DNA of 48,995 bases from Candidatus Nitrosopelagicus sp. (GCA_028345965.1 JAOMEP010000008.1:1-48995); one strand, 5' to 3'; shown: positions 8,308 to 17,287, numbered from the stretch's first letter. Made by a program: numbers and translations. Notes: generated from the sequence alone by a model not told the origin.

Positions 8308-9216
8308 ATGTCATGTTTGATCATGATGGCAACAGCGTTTTGTCCTGCACATATCACAGGTTTTTTCAAGGCAGAATTAGATAAAGAAGATTCCAAACAA
8401 CTTGGATCTTTAGGTGCAGGATTTTCTATACAAAAAGGTGTTAAAACAACAGTCACTGTAAGAGATAGAACAAAACATGACATTTCAGATTTTGCAATAA
8501 AGGTGAATGGTTTTGAATCAGGAGATATGCGTGTATCAGAATTAGTTCTAAGTAGATTTAGTGTGAAAGGGAAATTTATTGATGTTACACATGAAATTGA
8601 TGTTCCAGTTGGTTATGGATTTGGTTGTAGTGCTGCAGTTGCACTATCATTATCTATTGCATTAAATGATGCATTAGATTGTAAATTAACAAAAATTCAG
8701 GTAGCACAAATAGCACATGACATTGAGATAGAATGTAGAACAGGATTAGGAGATGTTTTAGCATCATACCATGGAGGATTTGAAGTTAGAGTAAAACCAG
8801 GTGCACCAGGAATAGGTCAAGTAAAAAAAATTAATTCAAAAGAAAAACGAGATGTAATTATAATTTGTTTTAATCCAATTTCAACAAAAAAGTTTCTCAA
8901 AGAAAAGATTTCATCAATTAATGGGCTAGGTGGAAAAATGGTAAAAAAACTTGTTGAAAGTAATGATACCGAAGAGTTTCAAGATATGTCAGTAAAATTT
9001 GCAAAATATGTTAATGTAGTAACACCAAAAATGAATCAAGTTATCAATCTTTTACATAAAAATGGAATAAAATGTGGTGTAGCATTATTTGGTGAGACAG
9101 TCTTTTCATTAGTAACAAAGAATGAAAAAAATAAAGTAAAAGAAATTTTAAAACAATTTGACGATGGATTGATTATTACATCAAAGATTGATAATTTTGG
9201 TGCCAGATTACAATAA
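8308..9216 (+). CDS. Pantoate kinase (GHMP family), archaeal CoA pathway
   Basis: A 302-residue GHMP-fold kinase that phosphorylates pantoate to 4-phosphopantoate, the archaeal replacement for part of the bacterial PanC/PanK route. The N-terminus ATAFCPAHITGFF matches the pantoate kinase family start, and the GHMP ATP loop is PVGYGFGCSAAVALS near residues 95-109. The region ECRTGLGDVLASYHGG is also typical. First of five plus-strand genes, followed 8 bp later by phosphopantothenate synthetase, the next enzyme. Alternative ATGs at 8323 and 8326 are possible. Start 8308 fits a leaderless transcript from the box near 8277. Confidence 0.92.
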   Translation: MSCLIMMATAFCPAHITGFFKAELDKEDSKQLGSLGAGFSIQKGVKTTVTVRDRTKHDISDFAIKVNGFESGDMRVSELVLSRFSVKGKFIDVTHEIDVPVGYGFGCSAAVALSLSIALNDALDCKLTKIQVAQIAHDIEIECRTGLGDVLASYHGGFEVRVKPGAPGIGQVKKINSKEKRDVIIICFNPISTKKFLKEKISSINGLGGKMVKKLVESNDTEEFQDMSVKFAKYVNVVTPKMNQVINLLHKNGIKCGVALFGETVFSLVTKNEKNKVKEILKQFDDGLIITSKIDNFGARLQ

Positions 9217-9224
9217 ATTTTTTG

Positions 9225-9968
9225 ATGTACATGAATATTCCAAAGTCTCATCCTCGATATTTGTCTCTTCAAATTAGAGAAAAATTAGTTAATGGTTTTG
9301 ATAATAACTTGGTTGCAAAAGAAGGACTGTTAGCTCATGGTAGAGGAGAAGCTTTTGATTATTTGATAGGTGAAAAAACAACAAAATCTGCAAAAGATGC
9401 AATTAAAGCTGCGTCAATTATGCTAAATCAGGCAGAAAATTCAGTAATTTCAGTTAATGGAAATTTTGCTGCACTTTGTCCAAAAGAAATTATTCAGTTA
9501 GCAAAAATAACAAACTCAAAGATAGAAGTGAATTTATTTTATTCAAGTGAAAAACGAAAAAAAGCAATTTCAAATATTTTGAAAAAATCTGGCGCAAAAG
9601 AAATTCTAGGAATAGATGAAAAGCAGTCTACCAAACTAAGGGGAATTGATAGTGCTAGGAGAATTGTTGATAAAAATGGGATATTTTCTGCAGATGTGGT
9701 CTTGGTTCCATTAGAAGATGGAGATAGGACTATTGCTCTAAAAAATGCAAAAAAGAAGATTATTACATTTGATCTTAATCCACTATCAAGAACTGCACAG
9801 ACGGCAGATGTGACAATTGTAGATAATGTAACTCGTGCAATGAAATTACTTGTCTCTGAATCAAGGAAAAAATCTAAAAAACAAAGTTCATTTGATAACA
9901 AGAAAAATCTAAAAATTACAATTTTAGAGATTCAAAAAAATCTAAAACGGAGAGCAAAAAATGTCTAA
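9225..9968 (+). CDS. 4-phosphopantoate--beta-alanine ligase (phosphopantothenate synthetase)
   Basis: A 247-residue COG1701/DUF137 protein that joins 4-phosphopantoate to beta-alanine using ATP, giving 4'-phosphopantothenate. Family landmarks are IPKSHPRYLSLQIREKLV at the N-terminus, EGLLAHGRGEAFDYLIGE, then LEDGDRTIALKNAKKKIITF and DLNPLSRTAQTADVTIVDN. The ATG at 9225 (or at 9231, two codons on) gives the standard N-terminus. A TTG at 9222 is directly upstream. The 3' end overlaps panB by 8 bp, so translation is probably coupled. Confidence 0.93.
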   Translation: MYMNIPKSHPRYLSLQIREKLVNGFDNNLVAKEGLLAHGRGEAFDYLIGEKTTKSAKDAIKAASIMLNQAENSVISVNGNFAALCPKEIIQLAKITNSKIEVNLFYSSEKRKKAISNILKKSGAKEILGIDEKQSTKLRGIDSARRIVDKNGIFSADVVLVPLEDGDRTIALKNAKKKIITFDLNPLSRTAQTADVTIVDNVTRAMKLLVSESRKKSKKQSSFDNKKNLKITILEIQKNLKRRAKNV

Positions 9969-10776
9969 GACTGTGAATGACATAATACAGATGAAGTCAA
10001 AAGAAAAAATCACAGTATTAACTGGATATGACTCAACTATGACTACGCTGTGTGATAAAGCAGATGTAATTCTAGTTGGAGACAGTGCTGGAATGGTGAT
10101 GTTAGGATACGATAACACAAAAGATGTGACAATGGACGACATGGTACGTTTTACAACTGCCGTAAAAAATGCAAAAACTGATTCATTAATTGTCACAGAT
10201 CTTCCAATTAACTCCTATGAAAATGAAGTTTCAGCTATAACTAATTCAAAAAGACTGGTACTAGCAGGAGCACATGCAGTAAAATTAGAAGGTGGAAAAG
10301 AAATTGCAAATATCATCAAAGCGGTAAAAGATTCAGGTATTCCAGTAATGGGACATCTTGGATTACTTCCACAAACTGCAGAAAAATATTCTGTTCAAGC
10401 AAAAAAAAGTGAAGATGCAGTTAGATTGATAGAAGATGCCAAAATTTTAGATGATGCAGGAGTGTTCAGTATTGTGTTAGAGATGGTCACAAGTGATGTT
10501 ACAAAAATTATTACAGAAGATGTTACTGTTCCAACTATAGGAATTGGTTCAGGCAAAGATTGTGACGGTCAAGTATTAGTTGTTCACGATATGCTAGGAA
10601 TGTTTGAGAAAATAAAACCAAAATTTGCTAAAAGATATTTGAATTTATCAGAAGAAATTAGAAATGCAGTTAGTGCATACGTAAAAGATGTAAAAGAAGA
10701 AAAATTTCCTGGAGAAGAACATACATTTTCTATGGAAAAAGACGAGTTAGAAAAGTTGGAGAAAGAAAATGTCTAA
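9961..10776 (+). CDS. panB: Ketopantoate hydroxymethyltransferase PanB
   Basis: A 271-residue TIM-barrel enzyme making 2-oxopantoate from 2-oxoisovalerate and methylene-tetrahydro(methano)pterin. Conserved blocks seen are LTGYDSTMTTLCDKADVILV, VGDSAGMVMLGYDNTKDVTM with the metal-binding Asp, KLEGG, PVMGHLGLLPQ and the catalytic-region E in IVLEMV. GIGSGKDCDGQVLVVHDMLG closes the active site. Length is normal. It overlaps the genes on both sides by 8 bp, placing the first committed step inside the CoA operon. Ketopantoate reductase, needed between PanB and pantoate kinase, is not in this window. Confidence 0.96.
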   Translation: MSKTVNDIIQMKSKEKITVLTGYDSTMTTLCDKADVILVGDSAGMVMLGYDNTKDVTMDDMVRFTTAVKNAKTDSLIVTDLPINSYENEVSAITNSKRLVLAGAHAVKLEGGKEIANIIKAVKDSGIPVMGHLGLLPQTAEKYSVQAKKSEDAVRLIEDAKILDDAGVFSIVLEMVTSDVTKIITEDVTVPTIGIGSGKDCDGQVLVVHDMLGMFEKIKPKFAKRYLNLSEEIRNAVSAYVKDVKEEKFPGEEHTFSMEKDELEKLEKENV

Positions 10777-12004
10777 GAAAGGATTACCACATCCATCACT
10801 TGACATTGTAGAAAGTCATGGTACTGAACTCACTGGAAAGAATATTGTTCTTTGTGTTGCAGGTTCAGTTGCTGCATACAAGTCAATTGAACTTGCTAGA
10901 TTACTAATGAGACATGGGGCAAATGTCAAATGTGTAATGTCAAATGCCAGTACAAAATTAATCAAACCTGACTATATGAAATGGGCTACAGGAAATAATG
11001 TAATCACAAAATTAACTGGAGATATGGAACATATTGAATTAGCAGATTACAAAAGATCTGATTTACTAATCGTATACCCTTCAACTGCAAATACCTTAGG
11101 AAAATTAGCAACAGGTATCGATGATACACCAATATCTACAGTCCTTACCGTTGCATTTGGTTCAAAAATTCCAATAATCATGGGTTTAGCAATGCATCGT
11201 TCAATGTATGAAAATGCTGCTGTCAAGAAAAATATGGACTTTCTAAAAAAGAAGATAGATTTTGTATCTCCACAAATGATTGAAGGAAAGGCAAAAGCAC
11301 CAGAACCAGAAGATATGCTATCATTTGTTTTGAAAAAATTTGGAGGCTCAGAGAAATTACGTGGAAAGAAAGTTTTGATGACTGCAGGTCCAACTATAGA
11401 AAAAATAGATTCGGTTCGTGTAATAACAAATCAAAGTACTGGAAAAACAGGAACATTATTAGCTTCAGAATTAGTTTCATCAGGAGCAAAAGTTACCGTG
11501 GTGTATGGCCCAGGAACAAGTGAACCACCAAAAGGTGCAAAAGTAATTCGAGTAAATTCTGTAGAAGAAATGAATAAAGCAGTCAAAGAATGTTTGAAGA
11601 AAAAATTTGATATTGCAATAATGACTGCAGCAGCATCAGATTATGTAGTAAAAAATGGAACTACAAGTAAGATAAAGAGTAACAAAAAAGAGATTAATGT
11701 AAAACTTGTGAAAGCACCGAAAATTATTGATGTCATAAAAAAGAAGCAAAAAGGAATTTTTCTTATTGGTTTCAAGGCTGAAACTGATATTTCTAAAAAG
11801 GAATTAATTAATCGTGCAAAAAAGAAATTAAAAGAATCAAATGCAGATATGATAATTGCAAATGATATTGGTCGTAAATATAACAAGGACATAAGATATA
11901 ATGAGATAGTAATTGTAGATTCAAAAACAACAATAAATATTCCAAGAACTAAAAAAGAGAGACTTTCTAAAATAATTTGTAAAAATATTGAAAAAAGAAT
12001 CTAA
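10769..12004 (+). CDS. coaBC: Bifunctional phosphopantothenoylcysteine synthetase/decarboxylase CoaBC
   Basis: A 411-residue fusion. The N-terminal flavoprotein CoaC decarboxylase part (about 20-185) has VLCVAGSVAAYKS, YPSTANTLGKLATGI and the GLAMHRSMYEN clamp region. The C-terminal CoaB ligase part (about 200-411) has LMTAGPTIEKIDSVRVITNQ, IMTAAASDYVV and IGFKAET. Together they convert phosphopantothenate plus cysteine to 4'-phosphopantetheine. About 20 residues precede the flavin motif. Fourth in the CoA operon, overlapping panB by 8 bp and the methyltransferase gene by 17 bp. CoaD and CoaE, the last steps, are not in view. Confidence 0.95.
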   Translation: MSKKGLPHPSLDIVESHGTELTGKNIVLCVAGSVAAYKSIELARLLMRHGANVKCVMSNASTKLIKPDYMKWATGNNVITKLTGDMEHIELADYKRSDLLIVYPSTANTLGKLATGIDDTPISTVLTVAFGSKIPIIMGLAMHRSMYENAAVKKNMDFLKKKIDFVSPQMIEGKAKAPEPEDMLSFVLKKFGGSEKLRGKKVLMTAGPTIEKIDSVRVITNQSTGKTGTLLASELVSSGAKVTVVYGPGTSEPPKGAKVIRVNSVEEMNKAVKECLKKKFDIAIMTAAASDYVVKNGTTSKIKSNKKEINVKLVKAPKIIDVIKKKQKGIFLIGFKAETDISKKELINRAKKKLKESNADMIIANDIGRKYNKDIRYNEIVIVDSKTTINIPRTKKERLSKIICKNIEKRI

Positions 12005-12830
12005 AGGTGTAAAATACAAACAACGAACTATTTCAGTTTGGAATGAGGTTGCACCATTTTATCATAAGAGATGGGCAAAAAATGAAGTTGGGCCATTTGG
12101 TGTTACAAAAAAACTGCTAGAGCTATCTAAAATAAAAAAGAATGATTCAGTTTTAGATCTTGCATGTGGTACAGGACTTGTTACAAAAAAACTAATCAGA
12201 AAAGTTGGAAGTAAAGGTGAAATTTATGCAATAGATTCATCAGAATCTGCAATTAAAATTGCAAAAACATGGACAGGTAGTGCTAAAAATCTACATTTCA
12301 TCAGAGCAGATGCTGAAAAAATTCAATTTAGTACAAAATTTGATGCAATTACATGTCAATACGCATTATTCTTTTTTCCTAATGAACAAAAAGTATTGAA
12401 AAATATGAAAAAGTTTTTAAAAAAAAATGGAACAATTACACTAGCCGTTCATGGAAAATATAATGTTCCATACTTTGATTGCATTTTAGAATCAGTAAAG
12501 AAATTCATTCCAGATTACTTACCAAAATATCCAGAGATGGATAGATTTGGAACCAAAGAAACCTTTGCAGAGGCGATAAAAAAAGCAGGATTTAGTAAAA
12601 TTATAATTAAGAAATTTGTTTTTAAATACACTCCAGGTACGTTTTCAGAGTATTGGAATAATTACAAAAAACATCTATCAAAACCTCTAAAAGAAAAATT
12701 TGACTCTCTAACAAAATTTCAAAAAGATAATCTTAGAGAGATGGTTAAAGACAAAACCAAAGAATTTACTAAAAAAGATGGAAAGATTGTATTTCCATGG
12801 GAAGTTCTAGTCCTGAGTGCAAAAAATTAA
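11988..12830 (+). CDS. Class I SAM-dependent methyltransferase (UbiE/COQ5-like)
   Basis: A 280-residue methyltransferase. Motif I is VLDLACGTGLVTKKL (about 56-70), the acidic SAM ribose contact is in EIYAIDSSESAI, and later motifs are RADAEKIQF and FDAITCQYALFFFPN. The C-terminal part is a helical cap, rich in lysine. The substrate cannot be deduced: the fold matches UbiE/COQ5-like enzymes, but position at the end of the CoA operon suggests no quinone link. The only reasonable start is TTG at 11988, inside coaBC. Overlap with coaBC by 17 bp argues for co-translation. Confidence 0.85.
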   Translation: MKKESKGVKYKQRTISVWNEVAPFYHKRWAKNEVGPFGVTKKLLELSKIKKNDSVLDLACGTGLVTKKLIRKVGSKGEIYAIDSSESAIKIAKTWTGSAKNLHFIRADAEKIQFSTKFDAITCQYALFFFPNEQKVLKNMKKFLKKNGTITLAVHGKYNVPYFDCILESVKKFIPDYLPKYPEMDRFGTKETFAEAIKKAGFSKIIIKKFVFKYTPGTFSEYWNNYKKHLSKPLKEKFDSLTKFQKDNLREMVKDKTKEFTKKDGKIVFPWEVLVLSAKN

Positions 12831-12851
12831 AGATTTTTTTATGAAAAACAA

Positions 12852-13862
12852 TTATCTATATTCTCCACCACAATCACCAATTGACGTAAAAAGATCATTT
12901 GCCTTTGATGTAACATATTTTATCTTTTCATAGTCATCATTTTGTAATTGTAGTGAAAATGTTTTGGTATTTTGTCCAATATGATCAGATAAGCCTAATC
13001 TTGAACCAATTATGGTACCAGCTACTGCAGGTCTATCTAAAACAAAACGTGTTGCAACATTTGCAATTTTTACATTATGCTTTTTTGCAATTTCATCTAA
13101 TACAACAAGTAATTCTTGAAATAATTTCCAACCACCCCATGCATCAATCATATTCATATATTTTTGGAGGCTAAATGTGTCAAGCTCTGATTGTGTTGGT
13201 TCCGATGTACCAAGGTATTTCTCGGTGAGTAATCCACCTAGTAAAGTTCCATATGCTAATAATTTCATATTATGATTTTTACAAAATGATGCCATCTTTA
13301 CATCTGGACGTTGATCAATTATTGAATATTGAACTTGATTTGAGATTAATTTTATTCCATTATCATTCATTATTTGCATTCGTTCTGTATCAAAATTAGT
13401 CAATGCAAGATGGGATATTTTACCATCATCACAAAGTTTTGTCAATTGGCGTAATGCATCAATGTAACTTGCATCATTATAATCCCACCAATGAAATTGA
13501 ATCACATCAATTACATCTACATTCATCTTTTTCATTGATTGATCTATGTAATGTTCTACGATAGATCTTGTCATTGGTCCAGGGTTAGGAACAAATTTTG
13601 TAAAGCCTTGAATTTTTTCTAGTTCATTTTTTCCTTTCTTTTTTTCTAATTCATTTCTAAAATCACCATAAAATGATTCAGCAGGTCCATAGATGTCGGC
13701 CATATCCCAAGTATTGAATCCATTTTCATTATACTCTAACATTTGTGATATAGCTGAATCATGATTAATTTGACCATGTCCACCAGCTACCTGCCACATT
13801 CCATTTAGAATTCTGCAAATTGAAAAATCTGGTGCAAGTTGAATTGTTTCTATTTCAGACAA
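12852..13862 (-). CDS. Aldo/keto reductase family protein
   Basis: A 336-residue (alpha/beta)8 NAD(P)H oxidoreductase. The catalytic tetrad can be placed: Asp and Tyr in WDMADIYGPAES, Lys in GFTKFVPNPG and His in IQFHWWDYND. The C-terminal cofactor region contains AGTIIGSRLGLSDHI. There is no signal peptide. Substrate unknown. The gene converges on the methyltransferase with a 21-bp gap and stands alone on its strand. Its start lies 61 bp from the start region of a small zinc-finger gene on the other strand. Confidence 0.9.
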   Translation of the reverse strand: MSEIETIQLAPDFSICRILNGMWQVAGGHGQINHDSAISQMLEYNENGFNTWDMADIYGPAESFYGDFRNELEKKKGKNELEKIQGFTKFVPNPGPMTRSIVEHYIDQSMKKMNVDVIDVIQFHWWDYNDASYIDALRQLTKLCDDGKISHLALTNFDTERMQIMNDNGIKLISNQVQYSIIDQRPDVKMASFCKNHNMKLLAYGTLLGGLLTEKYLGTSEPTQSELDTFSLQKYMNMIDAWGGWKLFQELLVVLDEIAKKHNVKIANVATRFVLDRPAVAGTIIGSRLGLSDHIGQNTKTFSLQLQNDDYEKIKYVTSKANDLFTSIGDCGGEYR

Positions 13863-13936
13863 TAATCTATCTAGATGTTGTGATAATTTAGCATAATCGG
13901 TTATCCCAAAAAAATAAAGTAATATGATATTTCAAA

Positions 13937-13948
13937 CATTATATACAC
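13937..13948 (+). promoter_or_regulatory. TATA-like box of the small zinc-finger gene
   Basis: The sequence cattatatac is centred about 27 bp before the TTG at 13969. This favours that codon over the upstream ATG at 13924, which would precede the box. Confidence 0.45.
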
Positions 13949-13968
13949 TTCAATTGTATATTCATCAA

Positions 13969-14130
13969 TTGGATTTATTCAAAAAAAAATCTAAAACTAC
14001 GACCGATTTAGTATGTAAAATATGTAAGATGGAATTTTCTAATCCTGAAAGAACAATGAGGCACATGATTAAAGCACATTCAAAACCACAAAAAGTAAAG
14101 AAAAGACTTGGTAGTGGGAAATATGATTAA
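13969..14130 (+). CDS. Small C2H2-type zinc-finger protein
   Basis: About 53 residues starting at TTG (LDLFKKKSK). A single finger C-x2-C-x12-H-x4-H is visible in VCKICKMEFSNPERTMRHMI followed by KAH. The rest is basic (KPQKVKKRLGSGKYD), which suggests nucleic-acid binding. The open frame extends upstream to an ATG at 13924, but those 15 residues overlap the TATA-like box and look non-coding. Single C2H2 fingers of this size occur in archaea; the function is unknown. It ends 14 bp before the convergent gene at 14145. Confidence 0.7.
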   Translation: MDLFKKKSKTTTDLVCKICKMEFSNPERTMRHMIKAHSKPQKVKKRLGSGKYD

Positions 14131-14144
14131 ATTATTATCTTAAA

Positions 14145-14444
14145 TTAATTCAATGCTTTCTTTATTGCATTTTGTAACGCATCTCGATGCTCTTCAATTA
14201 TACCTCGAATCTCAAATGTATCCACATAACCACCAGCTGATGCCCTAGTAGCTTTCAACAAATAATGTAATGTTGCCTCCTCAATTTTTCCTACATAGTA
14301 TCCATAAAGAAAATCAAGTTCATTTTCACACTTCCAAACTTTTTTTGTTTCTAGAAATGTTTCTTTGATTTCTAGAGGTATTTCTTGAATTCTCCTTGAA
14401 ATATAGTCATTTAATGATTTTAGAATTGAGGTATCAGTAATCAC
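14145..14444 (-). CDS. Conserved-looking helical hypothetical protein
   Basis: 99 residues, no family recognised. Predominantly charged helix (SRRIQEIPLEIKETFLETKK, IIEEHRDALQNAIKKAL) with no membrane segment and one cysteine. Base composition matches the neighbours. Translation appears to begin at GTG (14444). It diverges from the helicase gene at 14525 across 80 bp. The short glycine-containing stretch ASAGGYVDTFEIRG separates two helical halves. A protein-interaction role is a guess only. Confidence 0.6.
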   Translation of the reverse strand: MITDTSILKSLNDYISRRIQEIPLEIKETFLETKKVWKCENELDFLYGYYVGKIEEATLHYLLKATRASAGGYVDTFEIRGIIEEHRDALQNAIKKALN

Positions 14445-14524
14445 AGTCAGTATTATTTACAAACGGTTAATCAAGATAGCTGAAATAGATTTAACTTTAG
14501 TAGTTTAGAAATTTTTTTTATAAT

Positions 14525-16225
14525 ATGTCTTCACAAAGTACAATTCTCAAATCATTCCCAAAGGAGTTTGCTCCAAGACCACTTCAAGAAAAATTAATAG
14601 AAGAAATTCAAGAAAAGATTGATTCAGGTGTTAGAGTTGTCTTACTTTCAGCCCCAACAGGAATTGGTAAATCACTCATTGCTGCAAGTGTTGCAGGATA
14701 TTTTGGCAGTTCATTTGTTGTAACAGCATCAAAGCATTTGCAGGATCAATATACCAAGGATATGCCGTGGTTTAAACCAAACAAAGGAATGCCAAATTTT
14801 GCATGTCATAAAATGATGGAAAAACACGGAATAGATTTGACAGAGACAGATTTTGCTGTACAAAACAAATGGACCTGTGACATGGGTACGTGTTTTGATA
14901 AAAAAACAAAAAAAGAATGTAAATACAAACCAAAACTTGCTGAAGTTGCAGAAGGGAAAAGAAAATCAGATGACTGTTTATACTATTTACAAAAATATCA
15001 AAGTTTGATTTCTTCACATTCCATATGGAATTATGCCTCTTACTTTCAAATGATGAAGTATCAAAAAGAAAAATACGCTCAATATCTAAATAAAAAAGTT
15101 GCAATATTTGACGAAGCACATAGAATTGAAGATCAAATAATTCAATTTGTTGGAATCGATATTTATGAAAGAAATTTGAATGAATGTAAAATTGATGTAG
15201 AAAGTTATGATTTAGAAAATATCGATGATGTAATGAAATTATCAGATGGTTTATCTGAATCTTATGCAAGACAAATTAGTAATTTAGAAGACAGTAGTGC
15301 TTTTGCCCAAAATCCAGATTATGAAGTTGTTCAAACATTAGAAAATAAATATAAAAAATATGCAGAAGCACGTTCTGAAATTTATTCAAATAAACAAAAT
15401 TTTATCTTAAACAAACCATATTTTGATGAAGGTGGAAAATTTAGATCACTATCTGTAAAACCACTTGATATATCAAAATACGTTAGCACATTTTTTGAAC
15501 ATCCGGTTCAAATTTTCATGTCTGCTACAATAGACAAAGAAAGTTTTTGTGAAAATACAGGATTTGATCCAGGCATTGTAGAAATTGTTGATACACAAGT
15601 CTCACCATTTCCAATTGAAAATAGAAAAGTAGAGTTTACGGATGTTAAAAGATTAAGTTACAATTCAACACGAGATGACGAATTACTAGTAATAAAGAAA
15701 ATTGATGAGATAATGACTAAGTATTCTGATAAGAAGGGATTGGTTTTGACATCATCAAAATCAAGATGCTTTGAAATTTTACAAAATCTTTCAGAAGTAA
15801 ATAAAAAACGGATTAGAATTTGTCACAGCTTTAACTCAGATGGTAAAACCCAAGATCAAGTTGTACAAGAACATGCAGAAAGTGAAAATGGAGTTTTGCT
15901 TTCATCTTCATTATGGGAAGGAGTTGATCTAAAAGAAGATTTATCAAGATTTCAAATTGTTGCAAAAGCACCTTATCCAATGCTATCAGAGACTAGAACT
16001 AAAATAAAGATGCAAAAATATCCGCTATGGTATAAGGCACAAGCAATTATGAAATTACTACAAGGATTTGGTAGATCAATTAGAGATTATGGTGACTGGG
16101 CTGACACATATGTTCTTGATTCTGCAGCACATGAATTACTTTTAATGAATAGAAAAATGGTACCACATGCCTATCATGATATAATTTTTCCAAGTTCCTT
16201 TAAGGAATTTTTAGGAGATAATTAA
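14525..16225 (+). CDS. XPD/Rad3-DinG family Fe-S DNA helicase
   Basis: A 566-residue superfamily 2 helicase. Walker A is SAPTGIGKS (42-50) and Walker B is DEAH at 196-199. Between them lies the cysteine-rich insert expected for the 4Fe-4S cluster, with candidates C94, C118, C123, C132 and C151. The C-terminal motor domain has IFMSATIDKE, LLSSSLWEGVDLKED and motif VI QGFGRSIRDYGDWADTYVLD. XPD-type helicases unwind DNA 5' to 3' in repair. At 566 residues it is near archaeal XPD length. It could be the XPD proper or a DinG-like paralogue. The stop codon is shared with the convergent nuclease-like gene (TTAA). Confidence 0.9.
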   Translation: MSSQSTILKSFPKEFAPRPLQEKLIEEIQEKIDSGVRVVLLSAPTGIGKSLIAASVAGYFGSSFVVTASKHLQDQYTKDMPWFKPNKGMPNFACHKMMEKHGIDLTETDFAVQNKWTCDMGTCFDKKTKKECKYKPKLAEVAEGKRKSDDCLYYLQKYQSLISSHSIWNYASYFQMMKYQKEKYAQYLNKKVAIFDEAHRIEDQIIQFVGIDIYERNLNECKIDVESYDLENIDDVMKLSDGLSESYARQISNLEDSSAFAQNPDYEVVQTLENKYKKYAEARSEIYSNKQNFILNKPYFDEGGKFRSLSVKPLDISKYVSTFFEHPVQIFMSATIDKESFCENTGFDPGIVEIVDTQVSPFPIENRKVEFTDVKRLSYNSTRDDELLVIKKIDEIMTKYSDKKGLVLTSSKSRCFEILQNLSEVNKKRIRICHSFNSDGKTQDQVVQEHAESENGVLLSSSLWEGVDLKEDLSRFQIVAKAPYPMLSETRTKIKMQKYPLWYKAQAIMKLLQGFGRSIRDYGDWADTYVLDSAAHELLLMNRKMVPHAYHDIIFPSSFKEFLGDN

Positions 16226-16701
16226 TCGCAACCGTATTTTAGTGCCCAATCTAATCCACCAAACTCACTTCTTCCACAAAATCTTGGATCAAGTTCAGCA
16301 TGATCATTTTCTAAAAGTAATTCATTAAGCGATGTTTCACTACAAAATACAAGACCAATTTCTCTATCAAATGATGGTTTTTGACCTCTATCTAAAATGA
16401 ATACAGATTCACTTCCTGCAGAACACTGTGATACTGCAAATGCTTTTGATTCATCACCGCCAGGTTCTGTACGTTCTGGTGCATTTACAAGTGCAAGTCT
16501 AATTCTAATTTCTTCACCACTATCTGAAAGAAATTTTACGGTATCACCATCAACTACCTGAGCAATTACACCTGTTGTACAAATTTGATCATCGCAATTA
16601 ATTGAGGTATCAGGTGGCGTAGTAGAAATAGAATATGCGACAATTCCAATACCAATTATAGAAATAATCATCATCGAGATTGCCTTTAAGATATTACCCA
16701 T
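16222..16701 (-). CDS. Membrane-anchored staphylococcal-nuclease (SNase/thermonuclease) domain protein
   Basis: 159 residues. An N-terminal hydrophobic segment (about 7-27) is a signal anchor, so the SNase OB-fold domain should face outside. Landmarks are VVDGDTVKFL (51-54 DGDT), IRIRLALVNAPERTEP and a later FDREIGLVFC. R68 and E76 occupy the catalytic Arg35 and Glu43 positions of staphylococcal nuclease. The Ca ligand Asp40 is replaced by N73 (VNAPE rather than the usual VDxPE). Four cysteines after the anchor may form disulfides. Activity is uncertain because of the substitution. Confidence 0.82.
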   Translation of the reverse strand: MGNILKAISMMIISIIGIGIVAYSISTTPPDTSINCDDQICTTGVIAQVVDGDTVKFLSDSGEEIRIRLALVNAPERTEPGGDESKAFAVSQCSAGSESVFILDRGQKPSFDREIGLVFCSETSLNELLLENDHAELDPRFCGRSEFGGLDWALKYGCD

Positions 16702-16762
16702 GAATTAGATATTTATCAATACAATATAGATGATTTTTTAACTCAATTAATTAGATGATAGT

Positions 16763-17287
16763 ATGTCAAATGTTGCAGATGCAAGAAATTTTGCTAAAAA
16801 GAAACATGCGGGTCAATTAAGAAAAAATGGTAAAACAACAACATTTTCACATCTTAAAGATGTAGTAAAAAATTTAAAAAAAATGAAGGTTACAAACAAA
16901 GATACCATTTGTGCTGCATGGTTACACGATACAATTGAGGATACTGATACTGATTTTGATTCAATAAAAGATAGGTTTGGGAAAAATGTCGCAGATATTG
17001 TAGTATCAGTGACTAAAGATAATCGCTTGTCAAAAAAACAAAGAGAAATAAAATATGCAAAAGATTTGAAAGCTTCAAGTACAAAAGCAAAAATTGTAAA
17101 AATTGCAGATATTTTAGCAAATGTGAATGATGCACCAAATGCTGGAAGAAATACACAATGGGAGAAACAACAATTTGTTAAAAAATCTAAATATTGGAGT
17201 TATGTTTCGAGCGTGAAACCAGGGAAACTTGCAGAACTTTCATGGGCAAACAATGAATGGAAGAAACTACAGGAAAAATATAGTTAA
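16763..17287 (+). CDS. HD-domain phosphohydrolase (MESH1/SpoT-like)
   Basis: A 174-residue single HD domain. The first metal His lies in AGQLRKNGKTTTFSHLKDVV, the HD pair in CAAWLHDTIEDTDTDFDSI, and the distal Asp in VKIADILANVND. The arrangement, including LHDTIEDT, matches the hydrolase half of RelA/SpoT and the stand-alone enzyme MESH1, which removes the 3' pyrophosphate of ppGpp or dephosphorylates NADPH. No synthetase domain is attached. The archaeal substrate is not established. The stop codon is shared with the convergent gene at 17284 (TTAA). Confidence 0.85.
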   Translation: MSNVADARNFAKKKHAGQLRKNGKTTTFSHLKDVVKNLKKMKVTNKDTICAAWLHDTIEDTDTDFDSIKDRFGKNVADIVVSVTKDNRLSKKQREIKYAKDLKASSTKAKIVKIADILANVNDAPNAGRNTQWEKQQFVKKSKYWSYVSSVKPGKLAELSWANNEWKKLQEKYS

